Shown here piece by piece: positions 25,301 through 38,400 of a stretch of 64,000 nucleotides of DNA. Positions within the stretch are counted from its first letter, which is position 1. Each line of letters starts with the position of its first letter. This DNA is from Calonectria ilicicola (taxonomy: Eukaryota > Ascomycota > Sordariomycetes > Hypocreales > Nectriaceae). The notes beneath the pieces were generated by a model. That model did no database searches. It was given only the letters and a program-made list of their open reading frames with translations, and was not told the DNA's origin. The translations under genes and the position numbers were made by a program. The stretch spans positions 6,386,001 to 6,450,000 of the forward strand of contig CP085826.1 in assembly GCA_020809705.1 (NCBI GenBank), given 5' to 3'.

Positions 25301-26589
25301 CGAATGCGAAGAATACGCTTGGAAAATGCGTTGTGGCTGCCATGGACTACTTTATTAGTGAAAAAAAGGCGTATGATGGACACGATGCTATTACAGATCT
25401 GCGACTTTTAGCAGCAGCGGATGCTACTGAAGCTCTTGACTCTCTTGATGGGGCTCCCCAGTTGAAGCAGTCTGAAGTCCGAAAGGCTGAGAAGCGAAGT
25501 TACTCGGCTATGGAATCTGGAGACTTGAGAGGGTGGAAGATGCAGACCTTCCTCAGAACATACTTTTCCTCGCTGATGGAAGAAGCTCGACCAACGGCTT
25601 TCCAGAGTCTGGATGATTTGCCGTCAAAGTTTAGAGAATCACTTCTGACAAGCAATGTTATTTCAGCAACCCGATCAATGGACACGGCTGCTAAGGCTTT
25701 GTACCTGAGGGACTTGGTGGCGGCATTTACTGAGGGCTCTAGCTCTAGTGGCCAAGCATCAGCAATCCAAACAGTTGTCAACCAATTATTAGGTAAGTCT
25801 TTAAATTTTCCTAACCCAGAGTTTTGCTTACAAGAGCGAATAGAATGTCCCGATTTACAGGGCAAAGGCGACGCTTTTGGCCTCGCGAGCGTCCACAGCG
25901 AACTGACCTCCTCGTTATTATCGGTCAGGTCGTTGTCTGTTTCTACTCGAATTTGTCGAACCCTCTATACCATCCTGGAGAAGAAGCCGCAATCTATGAG
26001 TCAATGGAATATCGAATTTACCTTGAGTACTGTTTGTAACCTCAGCTCTTCCAAGGAGACCGATCAAGCACCTGTCCCTTTCGCATGGCTGTGCAAATTG
26101 GTCGAGGTTGTTATCAAGAAACATAGACTTCGACTAGAAGGCCATTATCACTTGCTATTAACAACGATGCAAAATCTGCTACATAATCTGATACTCAACC
26201 AGGCTTCTTCCAACTCCAAGGATCATGGAGTTCAGGAGTCAAGAACACACTTGTACACGCGACTGGTTACCCTCATCTGCGAGCCAACTGCTGGTGCTGT
26301 CTCACGCTCGCAACACCAGAGGGCACTGGACTCAGCAACGGATGCCGCTAAGCGTTCTGCCGGTCGACACATGTATCTTGTGCTGATGCTGTACGTCAAA
26401 TTGCAGCTGGAGGTGGACGTTCCGCGAGCGGTGAGGGAGGCGTTGGAGCCTGGTATGAACTCGGTGTTCGATATTACACCACCAGAAGTGAGAAAGATCC
26501 TAAATGATTCCATGGATGCAAGTGGAAGAGCGATTCTGCGGGAGATGTACAAGCGGTACACTAGATTTGGGAAGTGGAGCGGCGTCTAA
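22391..26589 (+). CDS. urb2: Ribosome biogenesis protein Urb2/Npa2
   Basis: Nucleolar factor of the Npa1-associated complex acting in early 60S (27S pre-rRNA) assembly. Exons are 22391-22459, 22510-25792 and 25844-26589, with introns of 50 nt (GTAAGT...GAGCAG) and 51 nt (GTAAGT...AATAG), giving about 1365 residues. The long central part is helical-repeat-like with no catalytic motif. The C-terminal 250 residues carry the diagnostic Urb2/Npa2 domain, ending in LEPGMNSVFDITPPEV...REMYKRYTRFGKW. The second intron is a multiple of three without a stop, so naive ORF calls read through it. The start is uncertain: ATGs at 22391, 22409 (best context) and 22421 are in frame ahead of the first intron. 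Confidence 0.9.
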
Positions 26590-26734
26590 GCCTCTACGAG
26601 ATGGTCCGGATAAAATACCCAACCCAACAATGTCATGTAAAAAGAATAGACTGGGATCGAAAATTTTATTAATTATTACAGTATTTTGTTCTTTGATGTG
26701 ACACGGCGTATTTGATTTATGGCCATTGGGGGAA

Positions 26735-27947
26735 TTATGCCGTGCCATTCTTTTTGTAGGTGCTGGGATGGCCGTGTTTCTTGCCGTAATTTCTGATTTT
26801 GCTGTGAAGGTCGAACTGGACAAAGATCCAAATAAGTTGAACGACCCATGCACCAAGAATATCGATGATCCAGTTGTTGCGGAACGAACCACCCAAGACT
26901 CCCCATTTCATTAGTGTACCAAGCCAAGCCACAGTCACAAAGTACTCCCCCCTCTCAAGTCCCTCGATGGCCTTTTTGGCCACTTCCTCAGGTTCTTGTT
27001 CTGGATCGCTCTCCTCAAGGATCTTGGTGATCTCTGGTTTGGTAGCGTTCTCATTGACCAGGCCGGGACTGAGAATAGTGCCAGGATGGACCACGTGGAC
27101 CTTTACGTTCTGGGGGTACATCATGACCTCCTGAGAGATAGTATCGGCAAGACCACGAATGGCCCACTTGGATGGAGCGTAAGGTGCGTATCCGGGGACG
27201 GTGTAAAAGGCGACGACGCTGGATGTCATGATGAGGTGCTTGGGTTCCTTCTCGATGGGAGCATCTGGGGCAAGCCACTCGCGGAGGATGGCGTGGGACA
27301 TCTCAGCAGTTCCGTAGAAGTTGATGTCCATGTGCTGTCGCATCGAGGACATCTCCATGTCGACAAACAGCGCGGGGGTTGCGAAGCCAGCAATGCACCA
27401 CACAATGTCGGGAGCCTGACCGTGGTTCCAGGCCATGGATTCGGCGATGAGAGCAGAGGCATAGTCGGGCTTGGAGACGTCGGCGGAGATGTAGTGGAAG
27501 CGTTGGGAGTCGGGAGTTTTGGCTGCGGCCTATGAATTGAGTCGATGTTAGCGCGGGGAGCCCAGGTTTGCATTGTAGATGGAGTGGCATGTGGGATGGG
27601 ATCAAACCTTGACCACAGTAAGTGCGTTCTCGAGCTTGCCGACGTTGCGGGAGACGAGGATGATGTTGGCGCCCTTGGCAGCAAGCTGCTTAGCGACGCT
27701 GAGCCCCATGCCCTCCGAGGCACCGGTGATCAGGACCGTCTGTAGACCTGGTGTCAGTAACCGCACTATTCGATCGAATGGCGGGGTCTTCATGATGGTG
27801 GCATCAGGTTGGTGCGAGCTGTTGACATACCTTGCCCTCGACGGGCATCTTGTTGCCACCAAAAAGCCCCATGGCGACTGTAGCAAAGATCAATGTCGCA
27901 AAACCGAGAATGAGGGGATAGAGAAGAGCCTGTGAGGTCAACTCCAT
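26735..27947 (-). CDS. tsc10: 3-ketodihydrosphingosine reductase (Tsc10/Ksr1)
   Basis: NADPH-dependent ER enzyme for the second step of sphingolipid synthesis, reducing 3-ketosphinganine to sphinganine. Exons 27947-27831, 27739-27608 and 27529-26735 with introns of 91 and 78 nt give 347 residues. Residues 5-28 are a membrane anchor ([22 protein letters not shown]). The SDR nucleotide motif TGASEGMG follows at about residue 42, the catalytic YAPYAPSK (Y-x3-K) at about 200, with SSVV for the catalytic Ser. The C-terminus has further hydrophobic segments ([19 protein letters not shown]) and a basic tail, typical of fungal Tsc10. Convergent with URB2, 145 bp between stops. Confidence 0.93.
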
Positions 27948-28922
27948 GTTGGGAAGGCCTCGTTGCGTTGAAGATGCGCCACGGTATTAAATATTCCCCG
28001 TTTCATACAAGCTCATGCTGTAGGGAGCTGGGTGCTTGCCCCGGAACCAACGGCACTAGTATTTGCATGTGGGCCACCAATGGCGCGTTTAGTGGCTCAG
28101 GGGTTGCTTTACCACATGCACAGTGCTACAGCGCATTCATTGGGGCTTACGAACTTTGGTGATAGATAGTGTTAGATGGAGATGCGAAATGCAATAAAGG
28201 CGTTTTCTCTTGCTCGTATTTCTTGATTCGGGACTTTTTTGTTCCTCCAGGGACCCAATCTCCCAAGGGGTGTCCTAATTGGATGAACGTGGCATCATAA
28301 ACACCACTTTTTGGGAAATTGTGGTGGTCAGCGTCTCGGCTCTGAAAATAAGGAGCTAGCATTTGATAAGTGCTTACGGCCGTTTTCTGGTTAATGAGTG
28401 CCGCGTAGGGCTTGGTGTGCTTTGGGGAATCGCAAATATAACTTGTTGACGCTAGTAAAGGTACAATACTCTCATAATTGTAATGGGTAAGACGTACTGT
28501 GCAAAGAAAGAATCTGAGTGGTTTCAGGGTAATGCCGTAGACTGAATGGACGTCGTATACTTCGACATATGAATCATGTAGAGCAATATGGTCTTCACCC
28601 GTAGCTGGGAGAAGATGTGAAAACATAAAGCATTCGTAGTTGTTGTACAGTGTCTAAATACAGTACGTGCTTAAAAACACTGTCAAGACATGTTGTCACG
28701 AGACGCCTCAGCGACAACCTGGTTCAGACGCCATCATAACAACTAAACCAGCCCTATCGCGTTCAGGCACCCTAAGGAAGAAAAAAACTCGCTAATAGAT
28801 TGATCTTCCATCAATTAGAGCGTGTAGGTTGATTCTAGACGCTGGTTGAGCGACTGGCCCACGGCGTGAAGCCATCATGCAGAATTTCCTACATTCGTGA
28901 TCATTTTGACACTGCCGCCACC
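27948..28922. other. Divergent spacer, TSC10 and NRDE2, no confident gene
   Basis: Holds both promoters. A 159-codon open frame on the minus strand (28147-28626) is noted under rejected items: it has ambiguous coding character and no recognisable domain. Confidence 0.45.
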
Positions 28923-31900
28923 ATGTCCGCCAAAGATGAAGAAACTAGACTGACGGTACCCAAATTTTCTTCCTTCAAAACCAAGGAAGAACCCGGAGAA
29001 ATAAAAGCGCCTAAATTTTCATCATTCAAGCCAAAGGAACCCGAGAAATCGAAGGCTGCAGATGAGGATCGCGATCGAGATTCCAGGAGCAAAAAAAGCC
29101 GGCGTTCGGGAGAACGGCATTCTGATAGCCAACGTCATAAGCACCGCCACGACAGCCACCGGAAAAGAGATCGTTCCAAGCCATCTAGTCGGTCAGGGAC
29201 CCCAGATCGTCAGACACCAGTTTCTAAGCCCACGCGTGACGGCAACGGCGCCTCAAGCTTGTATGTCATTGACACCAAGGGTGATCCTTTGATTCTGAGA
29301 TATGGAGGTTCTGACAAGTATCAGATACCCCCTTATTATCGACACGGATCCGGGAGGGTTCTCGGTACCGCAGGCCGTCTTGTTATACACCGTGATGGGC
29401 CTCGGGATCAGTTCAGTCTTCGCATGCCAGGTGAGGGTTCGTCTGCTTTTAGGGACCGAGATGGCCTAAGATCTAAATCTTGGCGGATGACTACAATCCC
29501 TAGAAGGATTCGGGCGAAAGAAGTTGAAAACCAGGAAGAAGAAGAAGATTTTTTGTCCCTTGGCGCATCCAAAAAGCGCAAGCGTGGCCAGGACAGTTCA
29601 GAATCTTCAGATGAAGAAGATCAACCAAATTACCGGTCAATCGAAGGCAAGGCAAAAGCAAGGCAATTTTCAGACAGCGAATCGGATTCCGAAACTGAGT
29701 CGGTTGTCGAAGTTGGAAGCACAGAACACGATAATCCACTCAAATGGAAGTCGATACAGCTTTCACGCCAAGTCAAAGATCATCCCCATGATATTGATGC
29801 TTGGTTGGAGCTGGCAAGTCATCAGGATGCCCTATTAAGAGCAGGAGAGGACATAGATCACAAAGCCCTGGAAGGCGAAGCACACAGCTACGCTGAGATC
29901 AAACTTTCCATGCTTGAGTCTGCCCTGGAAAATGTAATCAATCCTCAAGACCGGTTGAGAGTTCTGGTGCCTCTAGTACGCGAAGGGGTGAAAGTATGGA
30001 GCGTGAAAGCTGCCGCTAAGAAATGGGAAAGCGTGGCACGGGATGAAGAATCCAGTTTCTTGCTTTGGAGGACACATCTTGACTTTGCCTTGTCTAATAT
30101 GGCAGCATTCCACTATGATGAGCTTAAGAAGATGCACCTTGTCCGGCTTCATCAAACAATGCAACGCTCCGAGCCCGAGGCGCTGAAAGAAAATTTGAGC
30201 GAAGTCATCTACATTTTCTTGAGGCTTACTAGATTTGTGTATGATTCTGGGTATAAAGAGCTCGCTGTGGCCGCATGGCAGGCAGTCTTGGAACTCAATT
30301 TTTTCCGTCCTTCTCAAATAGACGATCTTGTGAAAGCGCTTTCAGAGTTCTCTGACTTTTGGGAGAGTGAAGTCCCAAGGATTGGAGAGGCTGATGCTCA
30401 GGGTTGGGCCACATTTATCGAATCCAACGGCGTTGGAGACCCCCCGGAGCCGCTTCATGAACAAAGTGACCAAGATAACCAATCCAGAGACGATTACAAA
30501 GTCTGGGCAAGTATCGAATCTGGACGGGCAGAGAGAGCTGGCTTGCCTGCTAGAACCATGGACGAAGGCACAGAGGATGATCCATTCAGAGTCGCCATGT
30601 TTTCTGATATCGAGAAGTTACTCTTCATCATACCTCATTCTATCTTGCCTGAATTGGCACCGCAGCTGGTAGATGCATTTCTAATATTCTCAAAGCTGCC
30701 GCCGGCCTTCAACTCCAGTACCTGGACCGAAGATCCATATCACGATCAGTATCTAGCAGGCCCAGATTTGGGAGCAGGATTATCGGTGGATGAGAAAACT
30801 TCAGAAATCGATCCTTTATCCGAGGAAATTCCACGAAAGCCTCCCGCTTTTAACAGAGTAGGAACTCATGTTGCTTGTACTCTTGACGAGCTGTTTGCGA
30901 GTTCGGATTGGTTTTCCTATATACCACCGAAAGATCAAAGCAGTGAGACTGGATTAGAGCTCGCCATCAACGTCACGAAGCAATTGGTCCATACAGCCGA
31001 GATCCAGCCTTTGGCTCAATATTACCTGGGCCTGTGTGCATTGAAGGGTGGCACGGCGATCAAAAAGCCAGCAAAGGCGCTCCTCAAAAAGTATCCTACT
31101 AATATTAGTCTTTATGGCGCTTATGCGCTGGCAGAGTTTGCCAACAGCAACTGTTCCGTGGCTACAAAAGTCCTTGCGTCAGCTACTGAACTCGCAACAG
31201 TAAGAAAATAGCCAGAACCATTGTTGAACCACGCTAATTAGTCTTAGGCGTCATTGAACTCCGAAAGCCTCATGCTTTGGAGAATTTGGTCATGGATTGA
31301 ACTTGAGCTTGGCCAAAAGGACGCAGCTATCAGGAGGCTGTGTTCCTCAGTTGATCAGACCTTGCGATCAAATGTCGGATATGCCAGTGTTACGCAAACC
31401 CATCTTCTTAAGGCTCAGCAAACATTTTCATCAAATATCATGAGCTCGCTATCCGTGGGAAGCCTCGAGGATGCCGCAATTTATGTTGAGTGTTTAGGCC
31501 TGCTGTCCTATCTGAAAGCGGATGGCGGCACGGAGCCGACGTCTATCACTCAAGGTAATATTTCTGCCGCCATGGCAACATTTAGAGTACAATCTGCCGA
31601 GTTCAAAGCCCGGGGCTATGAGACATCAAAAGCTCACGAGAAAACCTTGCAATTCGCTGCTAGAATGTTATACATGAATGCTACCCGAGGGTAAGTCCGA
31701 AATCCGTGACAAATTGCAAATGCCAAGCTGACAGAAGAAAGGCCCTTTCGGAGAGCATACATGCTCGAACAACTAAGCTGGTTTATTACCTACTTTCCTC
31801 GCAATACCATTTTCCTTTCTCTCTTTGAGTGGGCCGACTCTAGCCTTCGCGTCATTGACGAGCTTCGATCACTTCTCGATGAAAAGGTGCTGGTAGCTAG

Positions 31901-32297
31901 ATATGATGGAGTTAGCAGTCGGTTGTTTGCCATTCAGCATGAGATGCAGCGGGGTAATGTGAACACGACAAAGGCAGCATTTGAGCATGCAGTGAGGAGC
32001 GATGTGTGCAAATCCAGCGTGCCTGTGTGGGTATTCTTTATTAGGTTCTGCAGTTCACACAGGGAACTACGGAAAAACGCTAAAGATGTCTTGTTTCGAG
32101 CGCTGAGACATTGCCCATGGTCTAAAGATGTCATGATGGAGGCGTTCTTGACGGTGAACAGGGATATGGAATCGGCCCAGCTGAGGGGCGTATTCGAAAC
32201 AATGACTTCGAAAGGCCTCCGGGTGCATGTGGACTTGGAAGAGTTTTTAGAGGCCAGGCGCAAGGGGAGACGACAGAACAAGGATACGAGAAGATAA
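28923..32297 (+). CDS. nrde2: NRDE2 homologue (RNA surveillance/silencing factor)
   Basis: Nuclear protein of the NRDE-2 family, which partners the Mtr4 helicase and spliceosomal factors in RNA surveillance and heterochromatin or RNAi-linked silencing. Exons 28923-31199, 31248-31690 and 31742-32297 with introns of 48 and 51 nt give 1091 residues. The start at 28923 has a perfect Kozak (GCCGCCACCATGTC). Residues 1-110 contain a duplicated PKFSSFK motif and an SR/Lys-rich tract; residues about 110-280 hold the conserved YVIDTKGDP...RYGGSDKYQIPPYYR block; then HAT-like helical repeats begin at DHPHDIDAWLELASHQD and run to the end. The third exon starts with GPFRRAYMLEQLSWF, matching the family. 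The C-terminus is strongly basic. Confidence 0.93.
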
Positions 32298-33120
32298 AAA
32301 TGGGTGGTTAGATTGTGAACAGTAGATACCCAATTCTTGCATACTAGCGACGGGGAATTGAAGTGGTAATTGAAAGCGGCTCTATTATGTATGTGGTTGG
32401 TGTCTTTAAAAATGTGACAAGGCAAGGTTGTTCAAACGAGCGGTGAAAGTGCTCTTTTGTTCAAGGGGACGATGAGGTCTTGGCGTATTTGAGAGCAATG
32501 GCACGGGTTGGGACAATTGGGTTTTGGAGCAGGTTTCATGACAGGGTAAAACAAGGATCAGAGGTCGATCGCGTCGGGGTGCGATACGTAAATAATGAGG
32601 AAGCGAAAACCACAGCTGAATTCAGCCTGAGGTGGACTGGCTGGCGCAACAGGGGATCCAATGGCCTGCTGCAGTGGCTGACTGCAAATGGGACCTTTTC
32701 TTTTTGAACAGGAAATAGGCCAGACTCGACTCGTCTCTCTGGGCAAATGTCTTGGTCTATTTTTACCTGTCAGAATCTAGAACGACGGGACCGCCGCCCA
32801 CTATTTTATTTGAAGGCTTGGTGCGGGTGGCAGATGCAGGGACAAGGTGCGACTTTGGAGCCAGCTCAGCTGGGTCGGGGTCCAGGACCCATGATTGCTT
32901 GGCTCATGTGCACCTAACGTGCAACGTCTAAGCCATGACATGTATCAAGCAAGAGTGGTTTTCTTTTGCTGAGGGAGAATAAAGCTGCTCTCTTCATATT
33001 CGCACGACACGTCCAGCTTCGTTTCCTCTGCGCATTTGCATCCTCCCGTGCCCCCGTCCCCCCTCTGCCCATCCTAGTTCCCTCCTCATATGCCCCTCGT
33101 GCCCCGCCATCGTCACCATC
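32298..33120. other. Spacer, 3' UTR of NRDE2 and promoter of the PLC gene
   Basis: No supported coding frame. The last 100 bases are C/T-rich (CGTGCCCCCGTCCCCCCTCTG), the leader of the gene at 33121. Confidence 0.5.
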
Positions 33121-35060
33121 ATGGCTGCTAACCCCTCCTCTGCTGCTGTCCCTCAGACCGGCGGCGGCGTCAGCGACAGCGACCTCACCCGCACGCTTTC
33201 CACAGTCAACGCCAACATCCAGGACCGCCTCGAGAAGCTCTATTTCTCCCTTGCCGATCGAAGTGACAACACTTGGAGCAATGCCCGAATCCGCTCCTTT
33301 GTCGAATCCACACAGCGCGAGGATGCATCGCCCGCCGTCGACGAGCTGCTGGCTCGCGAACACCTCGACCTCAACGGCTTCATAGCCTGGATGAAGTCCC
33401 GCAACGGCGCTGCATCAGCACCACCAAAGCCCCAGGATCTTTCTTATCCCATGTCTAGCTACTACATCAACTCTAGCCACAATACCTACCTGACGGGCAA
33501 CCAGCTCTCCAGCGATAGCTCTACCAAGCCCTACACAGAGACTCTGCTGCGTGGTTGCCGCTGCATCGAGATTGATGTCTGGGATGGTGACGAGTCTGAC
33601 GCCGAGGGTACGAGCAGTAGCAGCAGCAGCAGTGATGAGGAGAAGGGAAAGATCAAGACGCTTCCCCGCAAGAAGAAGCGCAGCACTTTTAATGTGCTCA
33701 AGGAGAAGCTAAGCAGGACCACTATCAATGATAAACCTACTGCCGGCTCGGAGCTCACCGAAGAGCCTGAAGTAGCTGTTGTCGAGCCTCGTGTGCTCCA
33801 TGGCTACACACTTACCAAGGAGGTGCCTTTCCGGGATGTTTGCGTTGCCATCTGCAAGAGCGCCTTTGTCGTCAGCGACCTCCCAGTTATTGTCTCTCTC
33901 GAAGTTCACTGCACCACTGAACAGCAATTAGCCATGGTCCGCATCATGAGGGAAGTTTGGGGCAGCCACCTCATTGAAGAACCGAAAGAGGAACCCACTG
34001 TTCTGCCTAGTCCCGCTGACCTGAAGAATAAAATCATTGTCAAGGTCAAATATGTTCCTCCTGGATTAGAAGCAGCCCCTGTTTCCGAAGATGAAGAAGA
34101 GCAAGCCGCAGCTCAAGCCCCTGCTGGTTCCAAGGCAGCAACTGCGAAGCCCGCCAAGGTCATCCAAGAGCTTAGCCGGATGGGTTTCTACTCTCGTGGT
34201 GTCTCGTTCAAGAGCCTGACGCAGCCCGAGGCCGGAATGCCCACCCACATCTTTTCACTTTCCGAAAAGAAGGTGGTGGATGTACACGAGAAGCAAGCAA
34301 CAGAGTTGTTCAACCACAACCGCCACTTCTTTATGCGAACATACCCCTGGGGCTTGCGCATCGGTTCCTCCAACCTTGACCCCGCCCCTTTCTGGCGCAA
34401 GGGAATCCAGATTGTTGCTTTGAACTGGCAGTACTGGGATCAGAGCATGATGCTAAACGAGGGCATGTTTGCTGGTACCCAAGGTTACGTTCTCAAACCG
34501 CAAGGTATGTAGTGTATTGGTATCAATTATTGCTTTTGAGGTTTGCTAATCCAATCACAGGATATCGCCCTTCTCGTGGCGGAGATGATGAGGCATCCAA
34601 ACCGGTTGTCCGCAAGTCGCTAAAACTCGCTATTACTGTCCTCGCCGCCCAGAACATCCCCCTTCCCCCCAAGGACAAATCTGCCAAGGGCTTTGAGCCA
34701 TACATCAAGATAGAGCTTCACGTTGAGGGCCCCGAAGAGTTTGAGGGTGGAAAGATCCCCAACGATGGCCACGTACGTGAGGGTGAATACAAGGTTCGTT
34801 CTCGCACTCACAAAGGCTGCGACCCGGACCTGGCTGGCGAGCGCCTCGAGTTCCCCAACATCCCACATGTTGTAGATGAACTGTCTTGGGTCCGCTTCAC
34901 CATCCGAGATGACGAGATTGGTCGTGACGATCTTGCTGCTTGGGCATGTATTCGGCTGGATCGTTTGAGCAATGGCTACCGCTTTGTCCACCTGCTAGAC
35001 TGCCACGGTCGCCTGACAAAGGGCGCCGTGCTTGTCAAGGTCGAGAAGGTCTTGACCTAA
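33121..35060 (+). CDS. plc1: Phosphoinositide-specific phospholipase C
   Basis: Hydrolyses PIP2 to diacylglycerol and IP3 in calcium signalling at the plasma membrane. Exons 33121-34504 and 34561-35060 with a 56-nt intron (GTATGT...ATCACAG) give 627 residues. Domains: an EF-hand-like helical N-terminus (residues about 30-105); X domain from about 111 with the catalytic SSHNTYL and EIDVWDG, and the second catalytic His in VLHGYTLT (about 224); Y domain about 345-465 (IQELSRMGFYSRG, PWGLRIGSSNLDP, QIVALNWQ); C2 domain from about 490. A 60-residue Ser/acidic/Lys-rich insert splits the X domain between EIDVWDG and VLHGYTLT. Fungal PLC enzymes carry such inserts. There is no PH domain, so membrane targeting probably relies on C2 and calcium. 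Confidence 0.95.
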
Positions 35061-35431
35061 GCTATCCAGAGGAGATCTAGATCAAGATTGATGATTACAT
35101 ATGATGACGACATGTTTATTTTATCGGATAGATTTGGGACAGTGTGATGGGCCGGGTAGATTGACAAAGAATCATCAATCATGTTACACAGTACGATGGC
35201 ATTCAGGGTAGCAGTCATATTGCATCGCATATCAAGTTGCAAGCGAAGCGGAGCGGGCGTATAGCAGATAAAAAAGAAATTGTGTCGTATTTTCACTCTT
35301 CATTGGTATCACCATTTGACAAGATTGGTTTGACGGCATTTTCTATCATGAAAAGCTAATAACTTAGAAAAAGAAAAGTTTAAACGCTGTATTGAAAATA
35401 ATTGTGTTCTGCTTTGTTAACCTCCCGGACA
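35061..35431. other. Convergent 3' spacer
   Basis: 370 bp between the stops of the PLC gene and the NACHT-ankyrin gene. AT-rich, holds both 3' ends, no gene seen. Confidence 0.6.
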
Positions 35432-38400
35432 TCACCACTGTCCATGCTTGATCCCATTATGATTTCTTTCTGTATAATCGCCCCCAGGCACATTTCCACC
35501 CTTTTCATCTGCCTGGTACCTTGCTTCGTAAGATTTATTGTTGTAAGAATATTGAGCGCCCTCGTAGCCTCCGCTCTGGTTCTCAGCTTGTTTTCCAGTC
35601 CCGTACCGCTCAGAAGCATACGAGTACTGAGCGTCCTCATGGCCAGCATGGTCCTTTTCAGTGCTATTGCTGCCGTGATCGCTACCATCACCGTCCTCGT
35701 TCAGAGGCCCTTGGTAGTGTTCAAACTCGAAGCGGTAATAGTGATTCGGGTCTCTGGCCCCCTCACGCCCATCTGCACTAGAGGATACATGGCTCGTGTA
35801 GTCGTCATCTTCCCAATGTCCACCATAGTCTGCTGGCGAGTAGTCTACCAGCGCATGCCCGTGATTTGTATCATCATCATCACCTTCTTCTCTATCGCTT
35901 TCGTAGTACTCAGAGTCAGCATACTCGGTATGGAGTAGCCGGGCAGAGTTAGAAACCGAATAGTCGGCGGGATTAGGTTTGGATTCATGGTTGACTTCTT
36001 GATCAGAGCCACGCTTGCCATTGGAACCAAGGTCCTTGGAATTGCTATCCCCCCCTTCAAAAGTCAGAGACTGATCGTGCATGATAGTCTTGTGTTCCTC
36101 GCGCACGATAGTCGAACTAAGAAACTCGGAGTGCAGCAAAGAGCCACCTGCGAGACCCGCTGCTGCGCCGGCGCCTCCAGCAACCACAGCGTTCTTTACC
36201 CCAGAATTCTCCTGGGGAGGCTTTACTGGGGTTTCAGTGGCACAAACCCCAATATATCGACCTGGCTGGAGAGCCCTTGGGACCTCGGGGGCCTTTCTCG
36301 TTGGAGCTTCTGGCGTCTTGCTCACGGCCTGGCTCTGTCCCAAGGGAGGTAGGTTAAATTTTGAAAACCAATCTTCACCAGCGCTGATGTGGGAACCTTG
36401 GGCGCCTACTTTCTTAGGCCCCAGATTTAATGGTGGAATAACCGGTGGTTTATCCAAGTCTAGTGTCGTGCTAAGCTTAGACGCAGTGGAAGTTGATGTG
36501 CCATCTAGCGGTGCGGTTCCTGGATAAGGCTTTATGCTCTGCAAAAGGGCAGGAGATGATGCCTTCGAGGTCAAGGTCAGAGACCTCTTCGGGTCTTTGT
36601 TGAGCGCTATTGACCCAGGCATAAGTGCTGAAGGAATGCTGACCCGCTGGGACTGTTGACTAGTGCCCATCTTTTGCACCGACTGTGTCGTATCTGCCAA
36701 AGCCATTGCGAGGTCATCAATTTCACGAAGGTTCCTGGCTGCTCTTCCCTCGTAGGGCTTCAATAGAGGAGATGATCTCAACGAAGATGGCAACGAAGAT
36801 GGCTTTGGGTCTGACGAGCCTCGGAGATGGCTCCCTGGTCTTTGCAGTAGATGCAGTTCTGGCGTACCGTTTCTAGTGGAGGGCCCTGAGATAGAAACGG
36901 AGTGCTGATAAGGCGAAAAAGACGAGGACCCCATGCTTGAAACCGATACATGAGTAGCGGTATTGGTCGAGGTTGACTCCGAGACGCTTCGATTGTGCTG
37001 CGGATTAGCGGCTGGGCGCTGAGGACCTTGGAGGCTGAACCTTCTTGGATTGGCAGAACCTCCTGGAAGTAAAAATGATGGGATGGAACTTGGCGCTCCC
37101 AAATCCTTCGTTTGAATCCGGGCTGGTTGCAGGCTGGGAGGCACTCGACTCTCCTGAGGGGTTGCCTTTTGGCTTGGTGCACCAAACATAAGTTCATCTC
37201 CGGCGGGTTTCGTTTGAGAGCTAAAGAAGGGGATATCCTTGGGGATATAGGGATGAATTCCTTGGAATGGCTTCTTTGCTTCTGTAGAATTCTTGGTGGA
37301 CGCAAGGAATAATTCATGGCGTTCCTTCCAGTCAGCATCCCAGCTCACAACCGTCTGGCCATACTGCTCGAACAGAGCAGTGCAGATGGCTTTCTGTTCC
37401 TCAGATAATTTGTGATCCCGCTGCAAAGCTTGGGTGGCATAAAAGACGACGCTGTTCCCTTTTTTATCCCGTGCTGTGATGCTAGCCTTATGTTCCAAGA
37501 GTAGGTTGACAACCTTCTTTTCGACCTTGGCGACAGCGACCATCAGCATCGTCCGACTGTTACTATCCTTTGAATTGACATCGAAACCAGCCTCCAGGAG
37601 AAGTTTTGTGATGGCAAAATTGCCCATCTCAATAGCAATCAACAGTAATGAACGTCCCTTATCGTCTGTAACAGTGGCATCTGACTTCTTTTCCAGCAAG
37701 TACCCGGTTGCCGCCTCATTTGCCCTCGATACACTAAGCAAAAGGGCCGTTCTATCCATCTTGTCCTTCATATGGACATCACATCCCTTTTCGAGCAGTA
37801 GGTGAACAACGGAGTTGTTGGCTTTTGCGACTGCAGTATGCAAGGCTGTGAATCCCCCCTGATCCTGCTGGTTAATGGATGCACCAGACTCAAGGAGCAC
37901 TCGTACAACGGCTGGGCTCCCCAAAGAGGCAGCTCTAAGTAAGACGGGAGTTCCACTTCCATCGTAGGAGTTGACTTCGGACTCATTCTGGAGGAGGAGG
38001 CTGACACTTGATACATGTTCCCGGAGCACGGCAGAGAAGAGCGGAGTCTGACCTATCTTGTTGATCGAACAGACGAGTTCGGATGACTGAGCCAACAGCA
38101 TTTTCTGAATAGACGCTTTGCCTTGTAGTGCAGCAATGTGCAACAAAGATTGGCCATCGACGATGACGCCAGCATCTGCGCTGTTCTCAAGCAAAACCCT
38201 GACGGCATTCGGATGACCGCAGCAAACTGCAGCATACAAAGGGGTCCTGCCCAGCGAGTCGCGAAAGTCAACCTCTCCGGCGCTCGCTTTCTGAAGCGCC
38301 ACTTCCAGCATTTCATGCAAACCACATACAGCAAATAGTTGGAACCAGGTGATTCCATCGAGCTTTCCATACGGGCATGCTGACTGTCCGGGTCCTGAAA

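Noticed and set aside
28147..28626. 159-codon open frame on the minus strand between TSC10 and NRDE2
   Set aside because: The frame contains a GTAAGC...TTTTCAG pair only 36 nt apart, no recognisable domain and mixed composition; it is as likely an intergenic open frame as a gene. Kept out for lack of support, but transcription here would change that.
28866..28922. NRDE2 start 57 bases upstream
   Set aside because: The upstream in-frame ATG has a weak context; the next one at 28923 lies in GCCGCCACCATG and begins the conserved N-terminus.
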